Position numbers and translations under genes: made by a program. This document shows positions 8,019 through 16,100 of a DNA stretch of 38,507 nucleotides, in pieces; position 1 is the first letter of the stretch, and each line of letters opens with the position of its first letter. Origin of the DNA: Candidatus Binataceae bacterium (GTDB taxonomy: Bacteria; Desulfobacterota; Binatia; Binatales; Binataceae). The stretch covers positions 1 to 38,507 of the forward strand of contig DATJMX010000047.1 in the NCBI GenBank assembly GCA_035508495.1, in the 5' to 3' direction. Below the pieces are notes generated by a model. That model had not been told where the DNA came from and ran no database searches. It worked only from the letters and a program-made list of their open reading frames with translations.

Positions 8019-8022
8019 ATCT

Positions 8023-8061
8023 CTGAAACCCCTCTCCCGTATAACGGGCGAGGGATTTCAG
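8023..8061. repeat. CCCTC/GAGGG palindromic element, copy 1
   Basis: CTGAAACCCCTCTCCCG pairs with the following CGGGCGAGGGATTTCAG in 15 of 17 positions around a 5-nt loop. It starts 5 bp after the stop of the preceding gene. A related core occurs at 12001, 16795 and near 38190. Confidence 0.75.
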
Positions 8062-8133
8062 GTGATTCTCGGTTGATTTTTGAACTCACCTTCGCGATGC
8101 GGTTATGCAAAGATCGTCGGGAAAGGTGACCTC

Positions 8134-10824
8134 GTGGCTGCGGAACCTAAGCTCTCCAGCTATCGCGCCAAGCGCGATTTCACCAAGACCGCTGAGCCGA
8201 GTGGCGAGACTCGCGTCGCGCCATCCGAAGTGCGGCGGTTTGTCATCCAGAAGCACAGAGCGACGCGGCTCCACTACGATTTTCGTCTCGAGCTCGACGG
8301 CGTTTTCAAATCGTGGGCCGTCACGCGCGGCCCATCACTCGACCCGCACGACAAGCGCCTGGCGGTCGAGGTCGAAGATCATCCGCTCGACTACGGCGAC
8401 TTCGAAGGCACGATCCCGAAGGGTCAGTACGGCGGCGGCACGGTGCAGCTATGGGATCGCGGCTACTGGATGCCCGAGGATGACGACCCCGAGGCTGCCA
8501 TCAAAAGTGGCGAGCTCAAGTTCGTGCTCGAAGGCGAGCGTCTACATGGCGGCTTCGTGCTGGTGCGAATCAAGGGCCGCCGGCACGGCGACAAGAAGAA
8601 TAACTGGCTGTTGATCAAGCATCGCGATCAGTTCTCAAAAGACGGCTTTGGCGACGCGATCCTTGCCGAGGATCGCTCGGTCGCTTCCGGCCGCGCGATG
8701 GCGCAAATCGCCGAAGGCAAGGGCCGCGGGCCTGAGCCATTCATGCTCACACGCAAGAAGGCCGCGGCCCCGGATGCCGTATGGCATTCCAATCGTGGCA
8801 GCGCCGCCGAGCTTCGCGATGCCGGGGTCATGAGCGCCGCGCAGGCGCCGAAGCCAGCGCCTATTCGCAAACCGGCAAAGCATCGGGCGACGATGCCGGC
8901 GTTTATCGAGCCCCAACTTTGCCGCGACGTGGATCGTCCGCCGGGCAGCGGATGGGTGCACGAGATCAAGTTCGATGGCTATCGCATCCAGGTTCGCGTG
9001 GATGACGGCCGGGTGGAGATGCGCACGCGCAAGGGGCTTGACTGGACCGGCAAGTTCGGCGCGATCGCGCGCGCGGCGGCGAAACTTCCCGACGCGATTA
9101 TCGATGGCGAAGTAGTTGCGCTTGACGATAAAGGCGCGCCCAGCTTCGGCGCGCTCCAGGTGGCGCTCTCGGAGGGCAAAACTGACAAGCTGATTTGTTT
9201 CGCCTTCGACCTGCTGTTTATCGACGGCGCGAGCCTGCTTGAAAGGCCGCTGCGCGAGCGCAAATCGCGCCTGAAAGAGTTGCTCGAGAGCCATGCTGTC
9301 GATTCGCGTATCCGCTACGTCGAACATTTCGACGTGCCGGGCGAATCGGTGCTCGAATCGGCGCGGCGGATGTCGCTCGAAGGCATCGTTTCGAAGCATC
9401 TCGAGGGAACTTATCGTCCCGGGCGCCGCGAATGGGCCAAGACCAAGTGCCGCAATGGGCAGGAAGTCGTGATCGGCGGATGGACCAGCGAGGGCAAGCG
9501 TTTTCGCTCGCTGTTAGCGGGCGTCTATCGCGATAAACAGCTTGTTTACGCGGGCCGTGTCGGGACCGGATTCGGCGCCGACGTCGTCGATCGGATCCTG
9601 CCGCGGCTGGAGGCGCTCGAATCCGACGAAAATCCGTTCGCGGGCGACACCGCGCCGCGCAAAGAGGTCGGCGTGCATTGGATCAAGCCCGAGCTCGTCG
9701 CCGAGATCGAATTCGGCGGATGGACGACGGACAATCTCGTGCGACAGTCTTCATTCAAGGGGCTGCGCGACGACAAGCCCGCGAGCGAGGTTGTGGTGGA
9801 GCGCCCGGAGCCCGTGGCCAAATTCGAGAAGGAGGAGGCCCTGCAGGAGGAAACCGTGCCGCTGAAGGTCCGCCGCAATGTCGTCGTTGCGCCCGCGCTC
9901 AAGACCGGAGGCAATGCGATGGTTATGGGAACCGTCATTTCACATCCGGACAAGGCGATGTGGCCCGACGCCGGCGATGGCAAGCCCGTCACCAAGCTCG
10001 ACCTCGCGCAATACTACGAGGCCGTCGGCCCATTTATCATCGACTATATCCGCGGGCGGCCGAGCTCGATCGTGCGCGCCCCCGACGGAATCGGCCACGA
10101 GCTTTTTTTCCAGCGCCACGGGCTCAAGGGGATGTCGAAGCTCTTGAAGCTCGTGAAAGTGCCCGGCGATCACGAACCGTACCTGCAAATCGACAGCCAC
10201 GAAGCTTTGATCGCTGTCGCGCAGATCGCGGGCCTCGAGATCCATCCGTGGAACTGCATGCCCGATGAGCCCGAGGTGCCAGGGCGTCTCGTTTTCGATT
10301 TCGATCCCGCGCCCGACGTCGATTTCGACGTCGTGATCGAAGGCGCGCGCGAGTTGCGCGATCGCCTGACGCATCTCGGACTCGTGAGCTTCTGTAAAAC
10401 CACCGGCGGCAAGGGCCTGCACGTCGTTACGCCTCTCGCGCAGCCGAAGGGCGCGCGCCTCCAATGGCCAATCGTCAAACAGTTTGCGCATGAAGTCGCG
10501 CAGCAGATGGCGGCTGACAATCCTGAGCGCTATCTCACGACGATGGCCAAGAAGGCGCGCAGCGGAAAGATCTTCCTCGACTACCTGCGCAACGATCGCC
10601 TCTCAACCGCGGTCGCGGTGCTCTCGCCGCGCGCGCGCGAAGGCGCTCGTGTCTCGATGCCGCTGGATTGGTCGCAGGTGAAAGCCGGGCTCGATCCCGC
10701 CCGCTTCACGGTGCGCACTGCGCCGGCGCTCCTCGCCAGGAGCAAGGCGTGGAAGGAATACGGCGGTGCGGAACGCTCGCTGGTCGATGCGGTCCGGCGG
10801 CTCTCCGAATCACACGCGGCGTAA
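8134..10824 (+). CDS. ligD: Multifunctional DNA repair ligase LigD (PE-LIG-POL)
   Basis: ATP-dependent ligase for bacterial non-homologous end joining, working with Ku at double-strand breaks. Domain order is N-terminal 3'-phosphoesterase (HRATRLHYDFRLE, His41, His47 and Asp49), ligase (catalytic Lys279 in EIKFDGYR, then DGEVVALD and EGIVSK), and C-terminal polymerase/primase (metal site FDFDP, Asp722 and Asp724; GGKGLHVV). The order matches Pseudomonas LigD, not the mycobacterial POL-PE-LIG. I chose GTG 8134 with AAGG 7 nt upstream, giving 896 residues; an in-frame TTG at 8080 would add 18. The PE-LIG linker and LIG-POL linker are basic/proline-rich. No ku gene is in the window. Confidence 0.95.
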   Translation: MAAEPKLSSYRAKRDFTKTAEPSGETRVAPSEVRRFVIQKHRATRLHYDFRLELDGVFKSWAVTRGPSLDPHDKRLAVEVEDHPLDYGDFEGTIPKGQYGGGTVQLWDRGYWMPEDDDPEAAIKSGELKFVLEGERLHGGFVLVRIKGRRHGDKKNNWLLIKHRDQFSKDGFGDAILAEDRSVASGRAMAQIAEGKGRGPEPFMLTRKKAAAPDAVWHSNRGSAAELRDAGVMSAAQAPKPAPIRKPAKHRATMPAFIEPQLCRDVDRPPGSGWVHEIKFDGYRIQVRVDDGRVEMRTRKGLDWTGKFGAIARAAAKLPDAIIDGEVVALDDKGAPSFGALQVALSEGKTDKLICFAFDLLFIDGASLLERPLRERKSRLKELLESHAVDSRIRYVEHFDVPGESVLESARRMSLEGIVSKHLEGTYRPGRREWAKTKCRNGQEVVIGGWTSEGKRFRSLLAGVYRDKQLVYAGRVGTGFGADVVDRILPRLEALESDENPFAGDTAPRKEVGVHWIKPELVAEIEFGGWTTDNLVRQSSFKGLRDDKPASEVVVERPEPVAKFEKEEALQEETVPLKVRRNVVVAPALKTGGNAMVMGTVISHPDKAMWPDAGDGKPVTKLDLAQYYEAVGPFIIDYIRGRPSSIVRAPDGIGHELFFQRHGLKGMSKLLKLVKVPGDHEPYLQIDSHEALIAVAQIAGLEIHPWNCMPDEPEVPGRLVFDFDPAPDVDFDVVIEGARELRDRLTHLGLVSFCKTTGGKGLHVVTPLAQPKGARLQWPIVKQFAHEVAQQMAADNPERYLTTMAKKARSGKIFLDYLRNDRLSTAVAVLSPRAREGARVSMPLDWSQVKAGLDPARFTVRTAPALLARSKAWKEYGGAERSLVDAVRRLSESHAA

Positions 10825-10826
10825 AG

Positions 10827-11501
10827 TCAAAGTTTTCGAATCGCAGGCTCTCGCGTTCCCGTCCATCGGTACTCGTACAACGCGCCCTGCCGCACATTGC
10901 GCACGAGCGGCGGCCGAAAGCATGCGAGGCACATGCCGCTGCGATCGCGGACGCTTGGATAGACGACTCCGTTCGCGCCCGCATCGCGCAGTTGCCGCGC
11001 GAGACGTTGTGATGCCGAGTAGTCGGCGGGATCCAGATATCTCACGAAGCGCTTGCCGCGCAGGTCATGAAACTTTGTGTTGAAGTCGGCAAGATACGCC
11101 GCCATCTGCATCGTCGTCTCGAACCACCCACCGATCTCTTCGAGCTCGCGCGTGCGCGTATGAACGGCTTCGGCGTGCGCCGTTTTCAGGCTGAATGCCG
11201 CGTACCATGCGCCGCGCGATTCGTCATTGAAGCGGCCGCCGCCGGGACGCGGATGGCAATAGGCCGCCATGACAATGGTCGCCATCGCCGCGCCGACGAC
11301 CCATTCATCGCGCGGGATTGTATGGATGACGCCGAGCTCGTTGTTGATGCGATCGTTGGTCCATCCTTCAAGCTCGAAGATCGCCTCGAGATCAGCGGGC
11401 GCGGCGATCTGGTCGAGAATCCCCACTGACGGATAGCGCGCGGGAATGAGGCGCGCTGTGCCCCGCTGTGCGAGGTGAGTCTCGGGCGGAGTCAGTTCCA
11501 T
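10827..11501 (-). CDS. RES-domain NAD+-degrading toxin
   Basis: A 224-residue RES-family protein; characterised members deplete NAD+ by phosphorolysis or hydrolysis, stopping growth unless bound by their antitoxin. Family marks visible are an Arg in ARYPS near residue 22, GGRFNDESRGAWYAAFSLKTAHAEAV (Arg, Tyr and Glu of the active site) near the middle, and GVVYPSVRDRSG (the conserved Ser segment) near the C-terminus. It is the downstream gene of the pair: its start overlaps the antitoxin's end by 10 bp, so expression is coupled. It ends 2 bp from the ligD stop, convergent. Confidence 0.88.
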   Translation of the reverse strand: MELTPPETHLAQRGTARLIPARYPSVGILDQIAAPADLEAIFELEGWTNDRINNELGVIHTIPRDEWVVGAAMATIVMAAYCHPRPGGGRFNDESRGAWYAAFSLKTAHAEAVHTRTRELEEIGGWFETTMQMAAYLADFNTKFHDLRGKRFVRYLDPADYSASQRLARQLRDAGANGVVYPSVRDRSGMCLACFRPPLVRNVRQGALYEYRWTGTREPAIRKL

Positions 11502-11929
11502 CCGCCGCGCCGTGCGTCGAGCAGTCGGCGCACGCGATAGAGTCCGTCGATGCCGCCGTCGCTCATGAGATCAATCGGCGCCTTGCCGCCGAAGATTGGA
11601 TTGCTGTTGCGCAGCTTTACCCACTGATCAGCAAGCTCGGCCTGAGGGTAGAGGATATGCAGCGCCTTGTAGATTCCCACGATGAGCGACACGCGCTGCA
11701 GCATGTCATAAGGCAGCGTCCCGACGCTGCCCGCCTTGTACTTGTGATAGGTCGAAGGCGCGGGCCATCCCAGCAACGCCCGCTGCTGCACGACGCTAAT
11801 CCCCCACGTCGCACTGATACTAAAAAATGCGCGAATCGCCGGCCCGGACAATCGCCGCCGCACCTCGGGATCCTGCCGATCGCGCGGCACGAGTTCAGGC
11901 GCAGACTCTAGCGCGCGGTCCGCTCGCAT
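11492..11929 (-). CDS. Xre/MbcA/ParS-family antitoxin
   Basis: A 145-residue antitoxin of the type that pairs with RES toxins. The N-terminal part would form the Xre-like DNA-binding bundle (AFFSISATWGISVVQQRALLGW). The C-terminal part (from AELADQWVKLRNSNPIFGGKAPIDLM) is the MbcA/ParS toxin-binding DUF2384 domain, whose NPxFGGxxPxDLM pattern is clear. The order antitoxin-toxin is standard. GGAG lies 5 nt before the ATG. A perfect 26-bp palindrome 18 bp upstream is a likely autoregulatory operator. Confidence 0.88.
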   Translation of the reverse strand: MRADRALESAPELVPRDRQDPEVRRRLSGPAIRAFFSISATWGISVVQQRALLGWPAPSTYHKYKAGSVGTLPYDMLQRVSLIVGIYKALHILYPQAELADQWVKLRNSNPIFGGKAPIDLMSDGGIDGLYRVRRLLDARRGGWN

Positions 11930-11934
11930 CGGAT

Positions 11935-11973
11935 CTCCATATGTGAAGCATTACTCCATATATGGAGTAATGC
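11935..11973. promoter_or_regulatory. Operator-like palindrome of the RES/Xre operon
   Basis: GCATTACTCCATA (11948-11960) is followed directly by its exact reverse complement (11961-11973), a 26-bp palindrome with no spacer. A third CTCCATAT half-site occurs at 11935-11942, 19 bp from the first, overlapping the antitoxin ribosome site. Xre-type antitoxins commonly bind such dyads to repress their own promoter; binding here is inferred. Confidence 0.75.
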
Positions 11974-12000
11974 AACCGCTGAGACAACAACTCCGAAAAT

Positions 12001-12026
12001 CCCTCCCCACGATCAGGCGGGGAGGT
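12001..12026. repeat. CCCTC/GAGGG palindromic element, copy 2
   Basis: CCTCCCC pairs with GGGGAGG around a 10-nt loop; flanking GAAAAT and ATTTCAG extend the similarity to copy 1 at 8023. It lies between the toxin-antitoxin operator and the glycine-zipper lipoprotein. Confidence 0.6.
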
Positions 12027-12181
12027 ATTTCAGAGCCGGAAAATTCAGGCCGACCTTCCCGGACGAGTAAGATGAAGTTTTTACAACCCAGGATCTAATC
12101 CATTCGGCGTCTGCGGCGCGCTTAGTAAGGCAAACTAAGATTATCGCTCCTCATCGCCATGGCACCGAACTGGCTCATGCT

Positions 12182-12484
12182 ATGGGCATGGCGAAGAAGC
12201 TCAATAATTTCGCTGCTGCTTTGCTCATCTCGGCAGCCCTCGTGTTTGGGTCAGGATGTGCCCTGATGTTGGGCGGCGCCACCGGCGCTGGCGTTGGCGC
12301 GCTGGCGGGCAGCTCGGACAAGACCACAACCGGCGAATCCACCGCGATCGGCGGAGTCGGAGGCGCTGGCGGCGGCGCACTCGTAGGCGCAGCTTTCGGT
12401 CATCCGCTGATTGGCGCCGTGGCGGGCGGCCTGGCCGGAGCTGGGACTGGATACGCAGTCAAAAAGAGCAACAACGGCGACTAG
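12182..12484 (+). CDS. Glycine-zipper lipoprotein
   Basis: A 100-residue lipoprotein. The signal peptide (residues 1-25, AAALLISAALVFG) ends with a lipobox GSGC (Cys26). The mature part is dominated by glycine-zipper repeats (GATGAGVGALAG, IGGVGGAGGGALVGAAFG, IGAVAGGLAGAGTGYAV), which form membrane-associated helical hairpins as in SlyB/Rcs-type outer-membrane lipoproteins. An alternative ATG two codons downstream is possible. The exact role is unknown; envelope integrity is the usual suggestion. Confidence 0.8.
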   Translation: MGMAKKLNNFAAALLISAALVFGSGCALMLGGATGAGVGALAGSSDKTTTGESTAIGGVGGAGGGALVGAAFGHPLIGAVAGGLAGAGTGYAVKKSNNGD

Positions 12485-12522
12485 TGCTAACTGCGCCCCA
12501 TATTCGATCGTGATCCGATTGC

Positions 12523-13386
12523 CTACTGCATCTTCGCGAGGACCTCGTCGCCGAGCTTTTCCAGGCCCTTGGTGATGCCTTCGGCGTCGAATGCCGGCGG
12601 CGCCATCACGACGCGCGATACTCCAACGTCCTGCACTGCCTTGAGCTGCTCGAGTTTGCGCGAGCCCATGCATGAGAGCTCGATCACGTCTGGATTGCGT
12701 CCCGCTTTCTGCGCCTCGGTGCGCATCAGGCCGATGATCTCCTTCAACTGCGCGGGATCGCCGAGCGCCGGAAAGAAGCCGTCGCCATAGCGGCCCGCGC
12801 GACGCGCTGCCGCGGCTGAATGACCGCCGACGTGAATCGGCACTCCACCCTTCTGCACCGGCTTGGGATTGCTCTTCACCGGGCCGAAATTGAAATGCTT
12901 GCCGTGATAGTTCGCGACCGGCTCGCGCCACAGTGAGCGCATCGCCTCGATCGCCTCGTCGGTTCGCTTGCCACGCTGATGGAAATCGAGGCCTAGCGAC
13001 TTGAACTCTTCTTCGAGCCATCCGCTGCCGATGCCGAGCATGAAGCGCCCGTGCGACAGCACGTCGAGCGTCGCCGATTCCTTGGCGAGATAGAGTGGGT
13101 TGCGCTGCGGCAGGATTATCACGCCCGTGCCGAGGCGGATGGTCTTGGTCATCGCGGCGACGAAGGCGAGCGGCAGCAGCGGATCGGGAATCGGCGTGTC
13201 CTCGCCGCCAGGCATCTTGCCAGTAGGCGAGTACGGATATTTCGATTGGTAGTTCTCAGGCACGACGACGTGCTCTACCGTCCACATCGACTCGAAGCCG
13301 CATCGCTCGGCGGTCTGCGCCAGATGCGCGAGCAGTTCGGGATTGGAGAACGGTCCGGAGTTGACGAACATCAGTCCGAATTTCAT
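12523..13386 (-). CDS. LLM-class F420-dependent oxidoreductase
   Basis: A 287-residue luciferase-like TIM barrel of the F420-dependent clade that resembles TIGR03619-type proteins. Typical segments are MKFGLMF at the start, ERCGFESMWTVEHVVVP, IRLGTGVIILPQRNPLYLAKESATLDVLSHGRFMLGIGSGW, and VPIHVGGHSAAAARRAGRYGDGFFP. Members transfer hydride between F420H2 and diverse organic substrates; the substrate is not predictable. It is divergent from a second F420 luciferase-like gene, sharing a 124-bp region. Confidence 0.88.
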   Translation of the reverse strand: MKFGLMFVNSGPFSNPELLAHLAQTAERCGFESMWTVEHVVVPENYQSKYPYSPTGKMPGGEDTPIPDPLLPLAFVAAMTKTIRLGTGVIILPQRNPLYLAKESATLDVLSHGRFMLGIGSGWLEEEFKSLGLDFHQRGKRTDEAIEAMRSLWREPVANYHGKHFNFGPVKSNPKPVQKGGVPIHVGGHSAAAARRAGRYGDGFFPALGDPAQLKEIIGLMRTEAQKAGRNPDVIELSCMGSRKLEQLKAVQDVGVSRVVMAPPAFDAEGITKGLEKLGDEVLAKMQ

Positions 13387-13510
13387 ACGACGCCTCTGAA
13401 TCGGATGCGGAATTTTGCGGCCAATCTATCGCGACCCGGTTGCGATTGAAAACCGCGGGCGACTCGCGTTTCACTTGTCCCCGGTTTGCAGGCGGGTTAG
13501 TTGTGAGGCC

Positions 13511-14404
13511 ATGGAAATCGGAAAAGTCGGCATATGGTTTTTTCTCGATGCGATGAAGGCTCCTGAGTCGATCGAGTTCGCGCAAAAGGTCGAGAAGGCG
13601 GGCTACAACACGCTTTGGATCCCCGAGGCCGTGGGACGCGAGCCGTTTGCACACGCCGCCAATATCTTTGCGCATACCGAGCGCCTCAATATCGCGACCG
13701 GTATCGCGAATATCTGGGCGCGCGACGCAATCACGATGGCTTCGGCGTCGAACACGATCGCGGAGCAATCGGGCGGCCGCTTCCTGCTCGGTATCGGCGT
13801 GAGCCACAAGCCGATCGTGTCGAACCTGCGCGGCCACAGCTACGACAAGCCTTACAGCTACATGAAGGAGTATCTGCCGAAGCTGAAGGGTGCGCTCTAC
13901 ACCGTGCCGCAGGCCTACCAGGCGCCCAAGGCAAAGGATCCCGTTCCCCTGGTGATCGCGGCGCTGCATCCGAAGATGCTGGCGCTCGCCGCCGCCGAGA
14001 CGCAGGGCACGCATACCTATTTCGTGCCGCCGGAGCATACGGCGAAAGTGCGGGAACAGATCGGGCCCAAGCCGTGGATTTGCGCCGCGCAGGCCGTGAT
14101 CCTCGAGACCGATGCGGCCAAGGCTCGCGCCGCCGCTCGCACCTACATGAAGACTTACGTGCCGCGTCTGCCGAACTACACCAACAACCTCAAGAACCTC
14201 GGCTGGGCCGATTCCGAATTTGAAAACGGATGCAGCGATCGTCTTGTCGATGCGATCGTGGCGTGGGGCAGCGAGGACAAGATTCGCGACCGTATCGATG
14301 CACAGCTCAAGGCCGGCGCGACTCACGTCTGTATCCTGCCGATTCGCGCGGACAATCCGATCCTGCCCAATCTCAAGACCGTCGAAGCATTCGCGCCGCG
14401 CTGA
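13511..14404 (+). CDS. LLM-class F420-dependent oxidoreductase (second type)
   Basis: A 297-residue luciferase-like protein resembling the TIGR03620 group. The start ATG 13511 is preceded by GAGG and gives the family start (EIGKVGIWFF). Motifs include EKAGYNTLWIPEAVGREPF, LNIATGIANIWARDAITMA and SGGRFLLGIGVSHKPIVSNLRGHSYDKP, the region lining the deazaflavin site. It is not a close copy of its divergent neighbour, so the pair is not a recent duplication. A strong intrinsic terminator follows at 14424. Confidence 0.88.
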   Translation: MEIGKVGIWFFLDAMKAPESIEFAQKVEKAGYNTLWIPEAVGREPFAHAANIFAHTERLNIATGIANIWARDAITMASASNTIAEQSGGRFLLGIGVSHKPIVSNLRGHSYDKPYSYMKEYLPKLKGALYTVPQAYQAPKAKDPVPLVIAALHPKMLALAAAETQGTHTYFVPPEHTAKVREQIGPKPWICAAQAVILETDAAKARAAARTYMKTYVPRLPNYTNNLKNLGWADSEFENGCSDRLVDAIVAWGSEDKIRDRIDAQLKAGATHVCILPIRADNPILPNLKTVEAFAPR

Positions 14405-14423
14405 TCAGATCGCTCATTACAAC

Positions 14424-14457
14424 GGCCGGAGGGATTGCGCCCTCCGGCCTTTCGTTT
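14424..14457 (+). terminator. Intrinsic terminator after the LLM-class gene
   Basis: GGCCGGAGGG (14424-14433) pairs perfectly with 14440-14449 around a 6-nt loop, followed by TTTCGTTT. Confidence 0.85.
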
Positions 14458-14493
14458 GATAGAACACGCCAATCATTTCAGGAGATGGAGCCG

Positions 14494-14931
14494 ATGCCAT
14501 CATACGCGCGAAGGCTGGCTGCGCTCAGTGCCGCGTGCGCCTTCACCTTAACGCTCGCGGCGTGCGGGCCGTCGCGTCAGCAGATTCAGGCCGAGCAGGC
14601 CGAAGCCGCGGCCAAGCAGGCCGAGCAATCCGCGGAACGCGCCGAAGCTGCGGCGGATGCGGCAATGAAAGCCGCGCAAGCTGCGACCGTGGCGGCCGAT
14701 AACGCGACCAAGGCCGTTCAGGATGCGACCCGGGAGATCAATCGCGTCTCGGATCATATCGATCAGATAAACGCCGAGCGCGCCGCCGCCGCGACGCACC
14801 ATAAGAAGCATCATCATAAGACCGTTGCGGCATCCTCCGACGGCGCCGCGACTTCATCTTCTCCGGCAGCAGCAAGTTCAACTGCGGCGCCCGCGCCAGA
14901 CGCTGGATCTTCGCTTGTCGCGCCGCATTAA
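14494..14931 (+). CDS. Alanine-rich coiled-coil lipoprotein with His/Lys cluster
   Basis: A 145-residue lipoprotein starting at ATG 14494 (AGGAG 9 nt upstream; an ATG at 14485 is poorly placed). The signal peptide ends in lipobox LAAC (Cys24). The mature region is an alanine-heptad coiled coil (residues ~28-100, EQAEAAAKQAEQSAERAEAAADAAMKAA pattern split by charged residues), resembling Lpp-type or LPP20-like outer-membrane lipoproteins. It then has a His/Lys cluster (THHKKHHHK) and a Ser/Ala/Pro-rich tail. The His cluster might bind metal or contact peptidoglycan or surface anions. Confidence 0.8.
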   Translation: MPSYARRLAALSAACAFTLTLAACGPSRQQIQAEQAEAAAKQAEQSAERAEAAADAAMKAAQAATVAADNATKAVQDATREINRVSDHIDQINAERAAAATHHKKHHHKTVAASSDGAATSSSPAAASSTAAPAPDAGSSLVAPH

Positions 14932-15014
14932 GATGCGATTGCGAATAGCGTTGTCCATCGCGCTAGAATCAGTATCGGTGGCGACGTCCAAAGCATCCGC
15001 GCGGAGTTACAATC

Positions 15015-16016
15015 GTGGCTGAACCCTTGAGGAAACCTTCAGAAGCCGAGGTGCGCGGCGAACTGATATCAGAGCAGGTGCGCCGCCATGCGTGGATCAA
15101 CATTGCCGGACCGCTCGCGGCTTTGATCCTTGGCGTGCTCGCGGCGGCGTTCTATCTGAAGCCGGTCGCGATGCTCCGCGAGATCCAGCTCGCGCAGCTC
15201 GGATGGGCAGGAGTCACGCAGAACGATATGGCCGTGAACAACGGCCTCATGACCTACATGATCACCGGCGGATACTCCGGGATGGATCCCGTCATCATGA
15301 TCCACGGCCTCGGTCCCAATGCCGCGCTGGTATGGCGCGACGTGATGCCGCTGGTGGCCGAGGCGCACTACAAAGTAATCGCGCCGAACCTCATGGGCTT
15401 CGCCTCGTCGGAGCATAAGCAGGTCGACTATACGATCGCGTACCAAGCGGCGGCTGTCGGCGACCTCATCGACAAGCTCAAGCTCGATCACGTGAACATC
15501 GTAGGCGACAACCTCGGCGCGGATGTCGCGCTGTACTATGCCGTTGAGCATCCCGACAAAGTGGAGAGGCTGATCCTGGTCGGCGGCGGACTAATCGGCA
15601 AGCGCGGCGCCGATCGGATGCGCAAGCTGATTCCGAGCGACGTCAATTCGATGCGCGAGCAGGTCGAGGCGAGCTTCTTCGGCCTGCCCACGATGCCTGA
15701 CTTCATCTACGAACGGATGATGGAGGAGTACGCGGGGGACCTGCAGGCGCAGACCGACATGCTGAACTCGGTGCCGACCGACGAAGCGCATATCCGTTCC
15801 AAGATTGGCCAGATCTTCAACACGCTGACGATCATCATCGCGTGCGGAAAGAACCCGTACTTCGGCTACGCCGAGGGAGCGGCGCTCAATGCCGCCCTGC
15901 CCGGCTCGGCGATGGTGAAGTTCAAGACCTCGGGATTGTATCCCGAGCTCCAGTATCCGGAAGACTTTGCTGAGTCGATCACGTTCGTTTTCAAGCAGAC
16001 CGAAGGTGGCACTTGA
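15015..16016 (+). CDS. Membrane-anchored alpha/beta-hydrolase-fold protein lacking the catalytic triad
   Basis: A 333-residue protein with one N-terminal membrane segment (residues ~28-49, INIAGPLAALILGVLAAAFYL) and an alpha/beta hydrolase fold (~92-330). GTG 15015 is preceded by GCGGAG. The oxyanion-loop motif MIHGLGPN (95-102) is present. The nucleophile elbow, normally GxSxG, reads GDNLG with Asn166 in place of Ser. The acid position in GKNPYF holds Asn280, and the usual GHxP..E.PE.F segment reads GLYPELQYPEDF with Leu308 in place of His. All three catalytic residues are thus replaced, so classical hydrolysis is unlikely; binding or a different chemistry is possible. Confidence 0.8.
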   Translation: MAEPLRKPSEAEVRGELISEQVRRHAWINIAGPLAALILGVLAAAFYLKPVAMLREIQLAQLGWAGVTQNDMAVNNGLMTYMITGGYSGMDPVIMIHGLGPNAALVWRDVMPLVAEAHYKVIAPNLMGFASSEHKQVDYTIAYQAAAVGDLIDKLKLDHVNIVGDNLGADVALYYAVEHPDKVERLILVGGGLIGKRGADRMRKLIPSDVNSMREQVEASFFGLPTMPDFIYERMMEEYAGDLQAQTDMLNSVPTDEAHIRSKIGQIFNTLTIIIACGKNPYFGYAEGAALNAALPGSAMVKFKTSGLYPELQYPEDFAESITFVFKQTEGGT

Positions 16017-16100
16017 GCCTCCCGCGTCACAATTCGGAGTTGCGATAAAGGCGGGCGCTCTGCGATAAGCGGAGCTGCGACCGACAAAAGGAGCCCAGCG

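Noticed and set aside
8134..10824. LigD as part of a complete NHEJ cluster
   Set aside because: No ku gene is visible on either strand within the window, so only the ligase can be called.
13256..14326. 356-codon minus-strand frame opposite the second LLM-class gene
   Set aside because: Composition is His/Arg/Val-rich as expected for an antisense shadow, and the plus-strand frame encodes a clear family member.
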